A stretch of DNA of 64,000 nt from Jeongeupia sp. USM3 (GCF_001808185.1 NZ_CP017668.1:3348001-3412000); one strand, 5' to 3'. Shown: positions 16,601 to 27,818, counted from the first letter of the stretch. A program made the numbers and translations. Notes: generated by a model not told the origin, from the sequence alone.

Positions 16601-17084
16601 CGGCAAGCTGATCAAGGAGCGGCATTACCGCCGCGACAAGCTGATCCCGTTCTGGATCGCGCATCTGGCCGGGCACCTGGAAGGCGAGATGACCAGCGTC
16701 ATCGTCGCCAAGGACGCCACCGTCACGCTGCCGCCGCTGGCCCCGGACGAAGCCGCCGCGCACTGGCTGGCGCTGCTTGGCGCATGGAACGAAGGCATGA
16801 CCCGGCCCTTGCCGCTGGCGGTGCAGACCGGCTTTGCCTGGCTCGGCCACGGCGGCAGCACCGGTACGGGCACCGACGGCGCTGCCGGCAAGGCCGCGCG
16901 CGAGTGCTACGAACTTCACGACCCCCGTTTCGGCCGCCACGCCGAACTGAACGACAGCCCCTACCTGATGCGCGCGTGGCCGGGCTTCGACGCGCTGTGG
17001 GCCGACGGTGAGTTCGCGCTGTGGGCGGACCGGCTGCTGCGGCCGCTGTCCGACGCGCTCGACGACGATGGAGACAAGGCATGA
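13611..17084 (+). CDS. recC: Exodeoxyribonuclease V gamma subunit
   Basis: RecC is the subunit of RecBCD that scans for Chi and splits the DNA strands during double-strand-break repair. The protein is about 1,157 residues. Its N-terminus (VIHGNRPEALRDLL; VMLVQSNGIAQWLKLALA; ADLFDQYQVYRADWLADW) matches RecC, as do HVVHSPQREVEVLHDQLL and the later FRHVCLLGMNDGDYPR. The start is uncertain among ATGs at 13611, 13620, 13629 and 13635, none with a strong ribosome site; homology begins right after them. The stop overlaps recB by four bases (ATGA). Confidence 0.95.
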   Translation: MTQMNEMVMPAGLMVIHGNRPEALRDLLVTWMRRYPLAPLDNEVMLVQSNGIAQWLKLALARDTGDGGCGIAAALDLQLPSRFLWQAYRAVLGDLPPTSPFDKPLLVWRLMRLLPAMLAEPAFVPLARFLAGDADLRKRHQLAERLADLFDQYQVYRADWLADWADGDDVLATSRQGRQPLPETQRWQPRLWRALLADIGEAQPSRADIHRRFLAQAETTTGRPAGLPQRLLVFGISSLPQQSLEVLSTLSRWTQVLMCVHNPCEHYWADIVADKDLLRATHARQARKAGMPGQIDDAALHLHAHPLLAAWGKQGRDYIGLLDVHDERERYEQRFLDIQQRIDLFEPHGGDTLLRQLQDDIRDLRPLAESRARWPVVAASDASIRFHVVHSPQREVEVLHDQLLAALAADPTLNPRDVIVMVPDINSYAPHIRAVFGLPGHGDPRHIPFSLADVGRRQNDPLLGALEQLLNLPESRIAVGDVLDLLDVPAVRRRFGIDEDQLPLLHRWIADANIRWGLHAEQREKLELPPGLAQNSWDFGLRRMLFGYAVGAGDAWDGIEPMDEIGGLDAALLGPLVRVVERLEAGWRTLREPATPSEWGVRLRQLLDDFFDAGSDDDGFTLLTLDQALQDWLAACAAAKLADPLPPSVVREHWLAQLDQPGLNQPFLAGAVTFATLMPMRAIPFRHVCLLGMNDGDYPRTRVPMDFDLMARDYRPGDRSRREDDRYLFLEALLSARDALHIGWVGRSIHDDSERPPSVLVAQLRDHLAAGWRTEGGELLDALTVEHRLQPFDRAYFSGEGRLFSYAYEWQGGVADDDAHAALPAWKPEAPLAPWTPEAPLTLKQLADFVRAPVEAFFRQRLGVYFEQADRAGEEHEPFALDALQNWQLQHELIQAQLVALRRGESREAALANRLDRIARRGELPVFADTERARLAEPMDGLFARYAEASAAWPDEVADEEIGFEAGRDRGTPAVADWLTGLRRNTAGERGRVLLDSGKLIKERHYRRDKLIPFWIAHLAGHLEGEMTSVIVAKDATVTLPPLAPDEAAAHWLALLGAWNEGMTRPLPLAVQTGFAWLGHGGSTGTGTDGAAGKAARECYELHDPRFGRHAELNDSPYLMRAWPGFDALWADGEFALWADRLLRPLSDALDDDGDKA

Positions 17085-20000
17085 GCCCGACCGCGCTCGA
17101 CGCGCTGACCTTTCCGCTGCACGGCAGCCGGCTGATCGAGGCCAGCGCCGGCACCGGCAAGACGTTCACGATCGCGGCGCTCTACGTGCGGCTGGTGCTC
17201 GGGCATGGCGGTGACGCGGCGTTCGGCCGTGCGCTGAACCCGCCCGACATCCTCGTCGTGACCTTTACCGACGCGGCGACCAAGGAGCTGCGCGACCGGA
17301 TCCGCGCGCGGCTCGCCGAGGCCGCCGCGTACTTTCTCGGCGACGGCGACGGCGACGGTTTCCTGCGCGCGCTGCGCGACGATTATCCGCCGGACAGCTG
17401 GGCCGGCTGCGCGCGCAAGCTGCAGCTCGCGGCCGAATGGATGGACGAGGCGGCCGTGTCGACAATCCACGGCTGGTGTCACCGGATGCTGGCCGAGCAT
17501 GCGTTCGACAGCGGCAACCTGTTCACGCAGACGCTCGAAACCGACCAGAGCGAGCTGCTTGCCGAAGTCGTGCGCGACTACTGGCGGACGTGGTACTACC
17601 CGCTCTCGCTGCCCGAGGCGGCGACCGTGCAGGGCTTCTGGCGCACGCCCGATGCGCTGCAGCAGGATCTGGCCAACGTGCTCGAACACGTCGCCGCGAT
17701 CGGCGACGGCGCACCGCCACAGGTGGCGATTGCGCTGCCCGCGGAGCGGCTAGCCGAGATCAAGGCACCGTGGGCGGCATGGGTCGACGAGCTGCAGGCG
17801 TTTTTCGACGATGCTTACGCCGCCAAAAAAATCAATGGCCAGAAATGCCGGCAGGCTACGTGCAACAAAGGGCTGAACTTGTTGCGAGAATGGCGGGATA
17901 CGGCGGCTCTGATTTTTCCGGTAGACGAAAAAAAGAGCGAAGGCCAATGGCGCCGGCTTGCTCCGTCTCGTCTGGCCGAGGTGTGGAAAGCAGGGGAGCC
18001 GCCTGCACATCCTGCCTTGGAGGCGATCGAACAATTGATCGCATTGCGCGACCGGCTGGTCGCATCGCGCGCCGAGCTGCTGCGCCACGCTGCGCACTGG
18101 GTCGCCGGCCGTTTCGCGGATGCGCAGCGCAAGCGCGCGCAGATGGGTTTCAACGACCTGCTGACCCGGCTCGATGCAGCGCTCGCCGGCCCCAACGGCA
18201 CGCGGCTGGCCGAGCTGATCCGCAGCCAGTTTCCGGTCGCGCTGATCGACGAGTTCCAGGACACCGACCCGCTGCAGTACCGGATATTCGACACGATCTA
18301 CCGCGTTGCCGACACCGACCCGTCGCGCGCGCTGGTGCTGATCGGCGACCCGAAGCAGGCGATCTACGCGTTCCGCGGCGCCGACATCCATACCTATCTG
18401 CGCGCCCGCCGTGCGACCGGCGGCCGGCACTACACGCTGGCGACCAACTACCGCTCGACGCGGGCGATGGTGGCCGCCGTCAACCGCGTCTTCGGCGCGG
18501 CCGAGCCGTACGAAGCCGGTGCCTTCCTGTTCCGCGACACGCTGCCGTTCACCGAGGTCGCCGCCAAGGGGCGCGACGATGCCTTCGTCGTCGACGGCGA
18601 AGACGTCGCCGCGCTGACGTGCTGGTTCGCCGAGCACGAGTCGCGCGGCGACTATACGCAGGCGATGGCGGCGACGTGCGCAAGCGAAATCGTCCGGCTG
18701 CTGGCTCTGGCGCAGGCGGGGCGCGCCGGTTTCGATCCGGCGGATGCGGCGGAGACGGCGCGCCGGCCGCTGAGGGCCGGCGATATCGCCGTGCTCGTCA
18801 ACACCGGCAAGGAGGCACAGGCGCTGCGGCAGGCGCTGGCGGCGCGGCGTGTGCGCAGCGTTTATCTCTCCGACAAGGAGTCGGTGTTCCAGAGCCCGCA
18901 GGCCGACGAGCTGCAGCGCTGGCTCGCCGCGTGCGCCGAACCCGAGAACGACAGGCTGCTGCGCGCGGCGCTGGCGACGCCGTCGCTGGCGCTGTCGTGG
19001 GCCGACCTCGACGCGCTGGGCCAGAACGAGGCGCTGTGGGAGGCGCGCGTGCTGCAGTTCCGCGACTACCGGCAGTGCTGGCGCCGTCAGGGCGTGCTGC
19101 CGATGCTGCGCCGGCTGCTGCACGATTTCGGCGTGCCGCGGCGGCTTGCCGGCAACGAGCGCGCGCTGACCGACCTGCTCCATCTGGCCGAGCTGCTGCA
19201 ACAGGCGAGCGTCCAGCTCGATGGCGAGCACGCGCTGATCCGCCATATGGCCGAACAGCGTGCCGACGAGCAGGGCGGTGGCGACGCGCGCAAGCTGCGG
19301 CTCGATAGCGATGCCGATCTGGTCAAGGTCGTCACCGTCCACAAGTCCAAGGGGCTCGAATATCCGCTGGTCTTCCTGCCGTTTGCCGGCGCCTTCCGCG
19401 TGACCAAGTCCGACGACCTGCCGCTGAAGTGGCACGACGCGCAAGGCGAGCTGCAACTGGCGCTGAGTGCCGATGCCGGCGCCGCGGCGCTGGCCGACCG
19501 CGAACGGCTCGGCGAGGACTTGCGCAAGTTCTACGTTGCGCTGACGCGCGCGCGCTATGCAACCTGGATCGGGCTGGCGCCGCTCAAGGACTTCGAGAAG
19601 AGTGCGCCCGGTTATCTGCTCGCCGGCGGCGAGCCGGTGGCCGACCTGCAGGCGGCGCTGCTGGCGCTCAAGGGCGACCGCGCCGAGATCGGCGTCGTGC
19701 CGGCGCCGCCGGCGAGCGCGGCGGTCTATGTCGACGACGCCGCCGGGCGTGCGCCCGCTCCCCGACGCCGCCCCGACCCGGCGCCGCGTGCGCCGTGGTG
19801 GATCGCCAGCTATTCGGGGCTGACGAGCGAGCGCGCCGCAGCGGCCGACTCGGCGGCCGAGGACGTCTACGCGCAGGGCCGCGAGTCGGCGCCGGACGAT
19901 GCCGAGCCCATTCCGGCAGCCCAAACCCCGACGGGCGAGCTGCACGCGTTTCCGCGCGGCCCGGGGCCGGGCAGCTTCCTGCACGGCCTGCTCGAATGGG

Positions 20001-20680
20001 CGGGGCGGCACGGCTTCAAGTCGGCGGCGTCCGGCGCGGACGAGTGCCGTGACGAACGCCGCGACCTGATCGCGCGGCGCAGCACCGTGCGCGGCTGGGA
20101 CCGCTGGATCGATCCGCTGGCCGAGTGGCTGCCACGGCTGCTGACCACGCGTTTCGCCCCACCGGATGCCGCACCGTTCACGCTGGCTGCGCTCGGCCGC
20201 TACCGGCAGGAAATGGAGTTCTGGTTCCCGGTGAGCGATGCCGACTGCGGCCGGCTCGATGCGCTGGTCCGCGCGCACACGCTCGCCGCCGCACCACGGC
20301 CGGCGCTGCTGCCCAAAAAACTCAACGGCATGCTCAAGGGCTATATCGACCTCGTGTTCGAGCACGACGGGCGCTATTACGTCGCCGATTACAAATCCAA
20401 CTGGCTCGGCCCCGACGACGGCGCTTATACGCCGGCGGCGATGCGCGATGCCGTGCTCGCGCACCGCTACGAGCTGCAGTACGTGCTCTACCTGTTCGCG
20501 CTGCACCGGCTGCTCAAGGCGCGGCTGCCCGATTACGACTACGACCGCCACGTCGGCGGCGCGCTCTACCTGTTCCTGCGCGGGACGTCGGCGCCGACGC
20601 AGGGGCTGCACTTCGAGCGGCCGTCCCGCGCGCTGATCGACGAACTCGAGCTGCTGTTCGCCGCAAAGGAGGGCGTATGA
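17081..20680 (+). CDS. recB: Exodeoxyribonuclease V beta subunit
   Basis: This is the 3'-5' helicase and nuclease subunit of RecBCD, 1,199 residues. Motifs in order: Walker A (EASAGTGKTFTI, about 21-32), motif Ia (VVTFTDAATKELRDRI), Walker B (ALIDEFQDTDPLQYRIF), VVTVHKSKGLEYPLVF and a C-terminal RecB nuclease domain (GYIDLVFEHDGRYYVADYKS, with the D-x13-DYK pattern). The ATG at 17081 overlaps the recC stop, and the protein's stop overlaps recD the same way, so the three subunits are translationally coupled. Confidence 0.97.
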   Translation: MSPTALDALTFPLHGSRLIEASAGTGKTFTIAALYVRLVLGHGGDAAFGRALNPPDILVVTFTDAATKELRDRIRARLAEAAAYFLGDGDGDGFLRALRDDYPPDSWAGCARKLQLAAEWMDEAAVSTIHGWCHRMLAEHAFDSGNLFTQTLETDQSELLAEVVRDYWRTWYYPLSLPEAATVQGFWRTPDALQQDLANVLEHVAAIGDGAPPQVAIALPAERLAEIKAPWAAWVDELQAFFDDAYAAKKINGQKCRQATCNKGLNLLREWRDTAALIFPVDEKKSEGQWRRLAPSRLAEVWKAGEPPAHPALEAIEQLIALRDRLVASRAELLRHAAHWVAGRFADAQRKRAQMGFNDLLTRLDAALAGPNGTRLAELIRSQFPVALIDEFQDTDPLQYRIFDTIYRVADTDPSRALVLIGDPKQAIYAFRGADIHTYLRARRATGGRHYTLATNYRSTRAMVAAVNRVFGAAEPYEAGAFLFRDTLPFTEVAAKGRDDAFVVDGEDVAALTCWFAEHESRGDYTQAMAATCASEIVRLLALAQAGRAGFDPADAAETARRPLRAGDIAVLVNTGKEAQALRQALAARRVRSVYLSDKESVFQSPQADELQRWLAACAEPENDRLLRAALATPSLALSWADLDALGQNEALWEARVLQFRDYRQCWRRQGVLPMLRRLLHDFGVPRRLAGNERALTDLLHLAELLQQASVQLDGEHALIRHMAEQRADEQGGGDARKLRLDSDADLVKVVTVHKSKGLEYPLVFLPFAGAFRVTKSDDLPLKWHDAQGELQLALSADAGAAALADRERLGEDLRKFYVALTRARYATWIGLAPLKDFEKSAPGYLLAGGEPVADLQAALLALKGDRAEIGVVPAPPASAAVYVDDAAGRAPAPRRRPDPAPRAPWWIASYSGLTSERAAAADSAAEDVYAQGRESAPDDAEPIPAAQTPTGELHAFPRGPGPGSFLHGLLEWAGRHGFKSAASGADECRDERRDLIARRSTVRGWDRWIDPLAEWLPRLLTTRFAPPDAAPFTLAALGRYRQEMEFWFPVSDADCGRLDALVRAHTLAAAPRPALLPKKLNGMLKGYIDLVFEHDGRYYVADYKSNWLGPDDGAYTPAAMRDAVLAHRYELQYVLYLFALHRLLKARLPDYDYDRHVGGALYLFLRGTSAPTQGLHFERPSRALIDELELLFAAKEGV

Positions 20681-22656
20681 CGATGAACGACATGCTGGCG
20701 CTGCTCGCCGCCTGGGCCGAACGCGGCTGGCTGCGCGCGCTCGACCACGCCTTTGCCGCCTTCCTCGCCGGCGAGGCGCCCGACGCCGACCCGCTGGCCA
20801 TCCTCGCCGCGGCGCTCGCCAGCCACCAGCTCGGTCGCGGCCACGTCTGCCTCGACCTGGAGGCGACACTGGCCGACAGCAGCTTCGTGCTGTCCTTGCC
20901 GCCCGACGGCGACGAGAGCGACGCGCTGCTGCCGGCCGCGGTGCTCGCCGGCGTCGACCTGCCGCGCTGGCGGCAGGCGCTGCAGCACCCGGCGCTGGTC
21001 GCCGCCGGCGACGGCAACACGCCGCTGGTGCTGGCCGGGCCGCGGCTCTACCTGCGCCGCTACTGGCGCTACGAGTGCGATGTCCGCGATGCGATCACGG
21101 CGCGGCTGGCCGATGGCGAACGGCTCCGGGCCACGCTGCCGCCGTCGCGCGCCGCGCTCGACGTGCTGTTCCCCAAGACCGGGGACCGCAGCGACTGGCA
21201 GAAGCTCGCGTGCGCGCTGGCGGCCGGCAACGCATTCAGCATCATCACCGGCGGCCCCGGCACCGGCAAGACGACGACGGTCGTCAAGCTCCTGGCGCTG
21301 CTGCAGCATCTGGCGCTCGGACACGGCGGTGCCTTGCGCATCCGGCTTGCCGCACCGACCGGCAAGGCAGCGGCGCGGCTGAACGAGTCGATCGCCGGCG
21401 CGGTGCAGAAGCTGGCGCTGGCCGGCCTGCCCGATGGCGAGCGCGTCCGCGCGGCGATCCCGACCGAGGTGACGACGCTGCACCGGCTCCTGCGGCCGAT
21501 GCCGGACAGCCGGCGCTTCCGCCACCACGCCGGCAACCCGCTGGCGCTCGACGTGCTGGTGATCGACGAAGCGTCGATGATCGATCTGGAAATGATGGCC
21601 AGCGTGCTCGCAGCGCTGCCGCCAGCGGCGCGGCTGATCCTGCTCGGCGACAAGGACCAGCTCGCCTCGGTCGAGGCCGGCGCGGTGCTCGGCGAGCTGT
21701 GCCGGCACGCGCGCGAGGGCCGCTACACGCCGGCAACGCGCGACTGGCTGTTTGCGGCAACCGGCGAGGACATCGACCCGCAACTGCTCGATCTGGTCGG
21801 CGGCGATCTGGACCAGGCGGTGGCGATGCTCAGGCACAGCCACCGCTTCAGCGCCGATAGCGGCATCGGCCAGTTGGCCGAAGCGGTGAACGATGGCGAC
21901 ATCAAGACGGTGCGGCGAGTCTGGGAGCAAGGCCATGCCGACCTGGCGCGCTTGCCGGCGAACACCGCGCTGCGCCCCCTGGTGGTCGATGGCGCGGCCG
22001 ACGGTGCGCTGGCCCGCTTCGCCGGCGACGACAAACCGGTCGGCTACCGGCATTACCTCGAACTGCTGAGGCGCGAGCAGCCGCCGGCCACCGCCGGGCA
22101 GGACGTGTTCGACGACTGGGCGCGCGCGGTGCTGAAGGCGCACGGCCAGTTCCAGATTCTGTGCGCGCTGCGGCGCGGGCCGTGGGGCGTCGAGGGGCTG
22201 AACCGGCGCATCGCGGCGCTGCTGCACGAGGATGGGCTGCTGCCGGCGCATCAGGGCTGGTATCTCGGCCGGCCGGTGCTGGTGACCAGTAACGACTACG
22301 GGCTGAAGCTGATGAACGGCGACGTCGGCATCACGCTGGCGCTGCCGCATGACGGCGGCTGGCAGCTCCGGGTCGCGTTTCCGTCCGGCGACGGCGGCAT
22401 CCGCTGGGTGTTGCCGAGCCGGCTGCAGGCGGTCGAGACCGTGTTCGCGATGACGGTGCACAAGTCGCAGGGGTCGGAGTTCACCCATGCGGCGCTGCTG
22501 CTGCCCGACCGGCTGAACCCGGTGCTGACGCGCGAACTCGTCTACACCGGCATCACCCGCGCGCGCCGCTGGTTCAGCCTCGTGGGCGACCGCAAGGTGT
22601 TCGACGCGGCGATCGCGCGGCGGGTCCAGCGCGCCAGCGGCCTGCTCGACGGCTAG
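20677..22656 (+). CDS. recD: Exodeoxyribonuclease V alpha subunit
   Basis: This is the 5'-3' helicase of RecBCD, 659 residues, in superfamily 1B. Seen: an N-terminal docking domain, Walker A (TGGPGTGKTTTVVKLL), PTGKAAARLNESI, Walker B (DVLVIDEASMIDLEMM), LGDKDQLASVEAGAVLGEL and motifs V/VI (TVHKSQGSEFTHAALLLP; LVYTGITRAR). The ATG at 20677 sits in the ATGA overlap with recB. The open frame extends further upstream, but only antiparallel to recB coding sense. Confidence 0.97.
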   Translation: MTMNDMLALLAAWAERGWLRALDHAFAAFLAGEAPDADPLAILAAALASHQLGRGHVCLDLEATLADSSFVLSLPPDGDESDALLPAAVLAGVDLPRWRQALQHPALVAAGDGNTPLVLAGPRLYLRRYWRYECDVRDAITARLADGERLRATLPPSRAALDVLFPKTGDRSDWQKLACALAAGNAFSIITGGPGTGKTTTVVKLLALLQHLALGHGGALRIRLAAPTGKAAARLNESIAGAVQKLALAGLPDGERVRAAIPTEVTTLHRLLRPMPDSRRFRHHAGNPLALDVLVIDEASMIDLEMMASVLAALPPAARLILLGDKDQLASVEAGAVLGELCRHAREGRYTPATRDWLFAATGEDIDPQLLDLVGGDLDQAVAMLRHSHRFSADSGIGQLAEAVNDGDIKTVRRVWEQGHADLARLPANTALRPLVVDGAADGALARFAGDDKPVGYRHYLELLRREQPPATAGQDVFDDWARAVLKAHGQFQILCALRRGPWGVEGLNRRIAALLHEDGLLPAHQGWYLGRPVLVTSNDYGLKLMNGDVGITLALPHDGGWQLRVAFPSGDGGIRWVLPSRLQAVETVFAMTVHKSQGSEFTHAALLLPDRLNPVLTRELVYTGITRARRWFSLVGDRKVFDAAIARRVQRASGLLDG

Positions 22657-22740
22657 CCGGAGGGAGCGGGGCGGCCGGCGGGACGCTGGCCGCTGGCGGT
22701 GCTACACTGCGCACCTTTCTGAATACGGGGCCAAGTCATT

Positions 22741-24126
<1,386 letters not shown>

Positions 24127-24138
24127 TTCCGTCAGGGC

Positions 24139-25659
24139 TCACGCCAGCGCACGCTGGCACAGCACCACCGCGGCGGCGGCAAGGCAGATCGCGACCAGTG
24201 CCACGAAGAGGTGATCGCAGGCGATCAGCGTCGCCTGCCGGTCGATCTGCAGCGACAGCGTGGCCAGCACCTCCGGCGTGCGCGGCAGATCCGGCGTCAG
24301 CGCCTGCATGTCGAACGCATTGATCCGGCCGACGAGGTCGTTGCGCGCGATGGCGCGGTCGGTCTGCAGCCACTGGCTGGTCATGCCGGTGCCCAGCGCA
24401 GTGGCGACCTCGCGCATGATGTTCTTCAACTGGTAAGCGTGGACGAAATCCTCCGGCTCGAAATCCAGATACGTCATCGACGCTACCTGCACCATGATCA
24501 GCGCCGTGGTCAGGCTCTGCAGCATCATCGCCGGCATCAGCGCGGCGATCGACGCACCCGGCATTGCGCCGCTTGCCAGCAGCGTGGCGGCCGACGCAAA
24601 GACCAGAAAGCCGACGGTGATCACCCGGCGCTTGCCGAAGACCCGTTTGAAGTTGAGCGTATGCACGATCACGCCCGCAAGGCCGACCAGTCCGGCCAGG
24701 CTCAGCACCATCCCGGTGGTCTGGAAATTGAAGCCCAGCCCGGCTTGCAGGAACTGCGGCACGAGGTAGTTCCAGCCGCCCGAAATCAGGTAGTACAGCG
24801 AGTAAAAGCCCAGCCCGACCAGATAGCGGCGGCTGACGAGCCGGCGGACATCCAGCCACGGGTCCGGGTGCTTGTGCAGCCAGTGGAAGGCGAAGACCAG
24901 CAGCCCGGCACCGCCGGCCAGCGCCAGCGTTTCGCCGCCGGACAGGCCGATCCGTGCCAGCCGGAAGTCCTCGATGCCGTGCAGCAGCAATAGCGCGCCG
25001 CAGCCGAACGCCAGCGCGGCCGGCCAGCCCAGCGTGCCCATCTGCGCCGTCGTCGGCGCTTTGCGGCGGCGCGGAAACACCGTCAGCACCATCGCGAACA
25101 GCGGCAACGCCACCAGCGCCTGCAGCAGAAAAATCGCCCGCCAGCCGAGATTCAGCGCCAGCTCGGCCGACACCCACGGCGCCAGCGCGGTCAGGGTGAA
25201 GCTGCCGAGGCCGAAGCCGACGAAGATCGGCAGCCGCTCGTGCGGTTCGCTGACGAGCTGGGCGGTAATGCGCGCGGCGGCGAACAGCCCGCCGCCGCCG
25301 AGTCCCTGCACGGCGCGCGCCAGCACCAGCTCGCCGATGTCGTTCGATGCCGCGCACAGCAGCGCGCCGGCGCAGAACACCAGTAGCGACAGCAGGATGT
25401 AGCGACGGAAGGTGATGCGTGTGCCGACGCGGCCGAGCACGAGGTTGGCGACGACCGCCGCGGCCGCGTAGGCGGTGATCGCCCACAGGTATTCCTCGGG
25501 CGCGGCGTGCACACCACCCTGGATGTGGGCGCCGGCGATGCCGATCATCGACGAGGCGACGAAATCGACGCCGGTGACGCAGCCGGCGGTCAGGCCGAAC
25601 AGGTAGACCCGGGTACGGCCGAGTTCGGGGTGGCGGGAAAGTAGCGGGGTGGTATGCAT
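24139..25659 (-). CDS. MFS transporter, DHA2-like
   Basis: This inner-membrane proton-driven exporter has 506 residues and about 14 hydrophobic helices, as in the EmrB-type DHA2 group. It has the usual loop motif (LGRVGTRITFRR at about 74-85) and a motif-C-like glycine-rich stretch. Its substrate cannot be read from the sequence. A LysR-type gene diverges from the same 66-bp intergenic region and is its likely regulator. The gene converges on dbpA with a 12-base gap. Confidence 0.85.
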   Translation of the reverse strand: MHTTPLLSRHPELGRTRVYLFGLTAGCVTGVDFVASSMIGIAGAHIQGGVHAAPEEYLWAITAYAAAAVVANLVLGRVGTRITFRRYILLSLLVFCAGALLCAASNDIGELVLARAVQGLGGGGLFAAARITAQLVSEPHERLPIFVGFGLGSFTLTALAPWVSAELALNLGWRAIFLLQALVALPLFAMVLTVFPRRRKAPTTAQMGTLGWPAALAFGCGALLLLHGIEDFRLARIGLSGGETLALAGGAGLLVFAFHWLHKHPDPWLDVRRLVSRRYLVGLGFYSLYYLISGGWNYLVPQFLQAGLGFNFQTTGMVLSLAGLVGLAGVIVHTLNFKRVFGKRRVITVGFLVFASAATLLASGAMPGASIAALMPAMMLQSLTTALIMVQVASMTYLDFEPEDFVHAYQLKNIMREVATALGTGMTSQWLQTDRAIARNDLVGRINAFDMQALTPDLPRTPEVLATLSLQIDRQATLIACDHLFVALVAICLAAAAVVLCQRALA

Positions 25660-25725
25660 GGTGCATTCAGGCTACGCCGCCACCGGGGCTGGAAAAACCG
25701 CCCGGAATGGATTTATTGTTCATCC

Positions 25726-26622
25726 ATGCGAACAAAAGACTGGAACGACTGGTACTGCTTTGCCACGGTAGCGCAACTGGCCAGCTTTACCCGTGCGGCC
25801 GAGCGGCTCGAACTGCCGAAATCGTCGGTCAGCGTGGCCGTGAGCAGGCTGGAAAAGCGCGCCGGCGTGCGGCTGCTCGAACGCAGCACGCGCCGCCTGC
25901 GGCTGACCGCGGAGGGCGAACAGCTGCTGATGGCGATTGCGCCGCTGTTCACCCGGCTGGACGATATCGCCGACCACCTGCACGCCGGCGACGACCGGCT
26001 GCGCGGCGTGCTGCGCATCGCCGCGCCGTACGAGTTCGGCACCCAGCAACTGGCCGACGTGATCTGCGACGTGCTCGCCAGCCATCCCGAACTCGACATC
26101 CACGTCGACGTCAGCGCACGCCGCATCGACCCGATCGCGGACGGCTACGACATCGTTTTCGTCGTCACCGCCGACGCCTTGCCCGACTCGAGCCAGGTGG
26201 CGCGGCAGGTGTTCAGCGTCGAGCGCGGACTGTACGCGTCGCCGGCGCTGCTCGCCGCCCGGTCGCCGCTCGATCATCCGGCCGGCCTGGCGCAGTGGCC
26301 GCTGGTCGCGTCGCCGAACGAAACGCACTGGCAGTTCCGCGATGCGCAGGGAACGCCGTATGCACTGCCGCTGGCGCCGCGCTTGCGCACGCAGAACGCC
26401 GCGTTGCGGCTGCGCGCCGCAATCGAAGGGCTGGGCGTGGCGATGGTCGCGACCTCGTTCTGCGAGCAGGAAGTCAGGCGTGGCGAGCTGGTCCGGCTGT
26501 TGCCGGCGTGGCCGACCGAACCGCTGGTCGTCTACGCGCTGCTACCGGCCCGGCGGCTGATGCCGGCGCGCACGCGGCATTTTCTCGACCGGCTGGCGGC
26601 GTTTCTGCACCTAGGCCGCTGA
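25726..26622 (+). CDS. LysR-family transcriptional regulator
   Basis: This 298-residue protein has an N-terminal winged HTH (FATVAQLASFTRAAERLELPKSSVSVAVSRLE, split by its turn) and a C-terminal effector-binding fold (residues about 90-295). I chose the ATG at 25726, which gives MRTKDWNDWYCF, because upstream codons have no homology. Divergence from the MFS gene suggests it controls that exporter and itself. The inducer is unknown. Confidence 0.88.
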   Translation: MRTKDWNDWYCFATVAQLASFTRAAERLELPKSSVSVAVSRLEKRAGVRLLERSTRRLRLTAEGEQLLMAIAPLFTRLDDIADHLHAGDDRLRGVLRIAAPYEFGTQQLADVICDVLASHPELDIHVDVSARRIDPIADGYDIVFVVTADALPDSSQVARQVFSVERGLYASPALLAARSPLDHPAGLAQWPLVASPNETHWQFRDAQGTPYALPLAPRLRTQNAALRLRAAIEGLGVAMVATSFCEQEVRRGELVRLLPAWPTEPLVVYALLPARRLMPARTRHFLDRLAAFLHLGR

Positions 26623-26707
26623 CCCCGTCCGCGGCCGGTCTGGAGCGGGGCGCGCATGGTAGAATTGTCAGCAATTCCTATTCCAATCTGCGCTTCTGGG
26701 GTCTCTC

Positions 26708-27808
26708 ATGTCCGGCAATTCGCTCGGTTTGTTGTTCACCGTCACCTCGTTCGGCGAATCGCACGGGCCGGGCATCGGCTGCATCGTCGACGGTTGCCCG
26801 CCGGGGCTGGCATTGTCGCTCGACGACATCCAGCTCGAGCTGGACCGTCGCAAGCCGGGCACCAGCCGCCACGTCACCCAGCGCAAGGAACCGGACACGG
26901 TCGAGATCCTCTCGGGCGTGTTCGAAGGCAAGACCACCGGCACGCCGATTGCGCTGCTGATCCGCAACCAGGACCAGCGCAGCCAGGACTACGGCAAGAT
27001 CGTCGAGACCTTCCGCCCCGGCCACGCCGACTACACCTACTGGCACAAGTACGGCATTCGCGACTACCGCGGCGGTGGCCGCAGCTCGGCGCGCGAAACC
27101 GCCGTGCGCGTTGCCGCCGGCGCAATCGCCAAGAAGTGGCTGTCGGAGAAGTTCGGCATCGTCATCCGCGGCTACATGAGCCAGCTCGGCGAGATCGAGA
27201 TTCCGTTCGAGAGCTGGGACCAGGTCGGCGACAACGCCTTCTTCGCGCCGAACAACGCCATCGTCCCGCAGCTCGAGGACTACATGGACCTCGTCCGTAG
27301 CGAGCGCGATTCGGTCGGCGCGAAGATCACCGTCGTCGCCGAGAACGTGCCGGTCGGCTGGGGCGAGCCGGTGTACGACCGTCTCGATGCCGACATTGCC
27401 TACAACATGATGAACATCAACGCGGTGAAGGGGGTCGAGATCGGCGCCGGTTTCGCCAGCGTCGCCCAGCGCGGCTCGGTGCACTGCGACGAGCTGACGC
27501 CGCAGGGCTTTGCGACCAACCACGCCGGCGGCGTGCTCGGCGGCATTTCCAGCGGCCAGGATATCGTCGTCAATCTCGCGGTCAAACCGACATCGAGCAT
27601 CGCGCAGGAACGCCGTTCGATCGACAAGCAGGGCAACCCGGTGATGATGGCGACGACCGGCCGCCACGACCCGTGCGTCGGCATCCGTGCGACGCCGATC
27701 GCCGAGGCGATGCTGGCGCTGACGCTGATCGACCACGCGCTGCGCCACCGCGCCCAGTGCGGCGACGTCGTCGTCGACACGCCGCGGATTCCGGGCAAGA
27801 TCGCCTGA
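26708..27808 (+). CDS. aroC: Chorismate synthase
   Basis: AroC converts 5-enolpyruvylshikimate-3-phosphate to chorismate with reduced FMN, the last common step to aromatic amino acids and folate. The 366-residue protein has the three family signatures: GESHGPGIGCIVDGCP (about 16-31), the GIRDYRGGGRSSARETA region (about 117-133) and RHDPCVGIR near the C-terminus. It is followed 10 bases later by a lipoprotein gene. Confidence 0.98.
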   Translation: MSGNSLGLLFTVTSFGESHGPGIGCIVDGCPPGLALSLDDIQLELDRRKPGTSRHVTQRKEPDTVEILSGVFEGKTTGTPIALLIRNQDQRSQDYGKIVETFRPGHADYTYWHKYGIRDYRGGGRSSARETAVRVAAGAIAKKWLSEKFGIVIRGYMSQLGEIEIPFESWDQVGDNAFFAPNNAIVPQLEDYMDLVRSERDSVGAKITVVAENVPVGWGEPVYDRLDADIAYNMMNINAVKGVEIGAGFASVAQRGSVHCDELTPQGFATNHAGGVLGGISSGQDIVVNLAVKPTSSIAQERRSIDKQGNPVMMATTGRHDPCVGIRATPIAEAMLALTLIDHALRHRAQCGDVVVDTPRIPGKIA

Positions 27809-27818
27809 TCGGAGGTTC

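Noticed and set aside
14319..16940. 873-codon open frame antisense to recC
   Set aside because: It is composition-driven, has no family motif, and lies opposite a full RecC.
17750..20869. 1,039-codon open frame antisense to recB
   Set aside because: It mirrors recB codons in a high-GC gene, is Arg/Gln/Val-rich without motifs, and the opposite strand has complete RecB domains.
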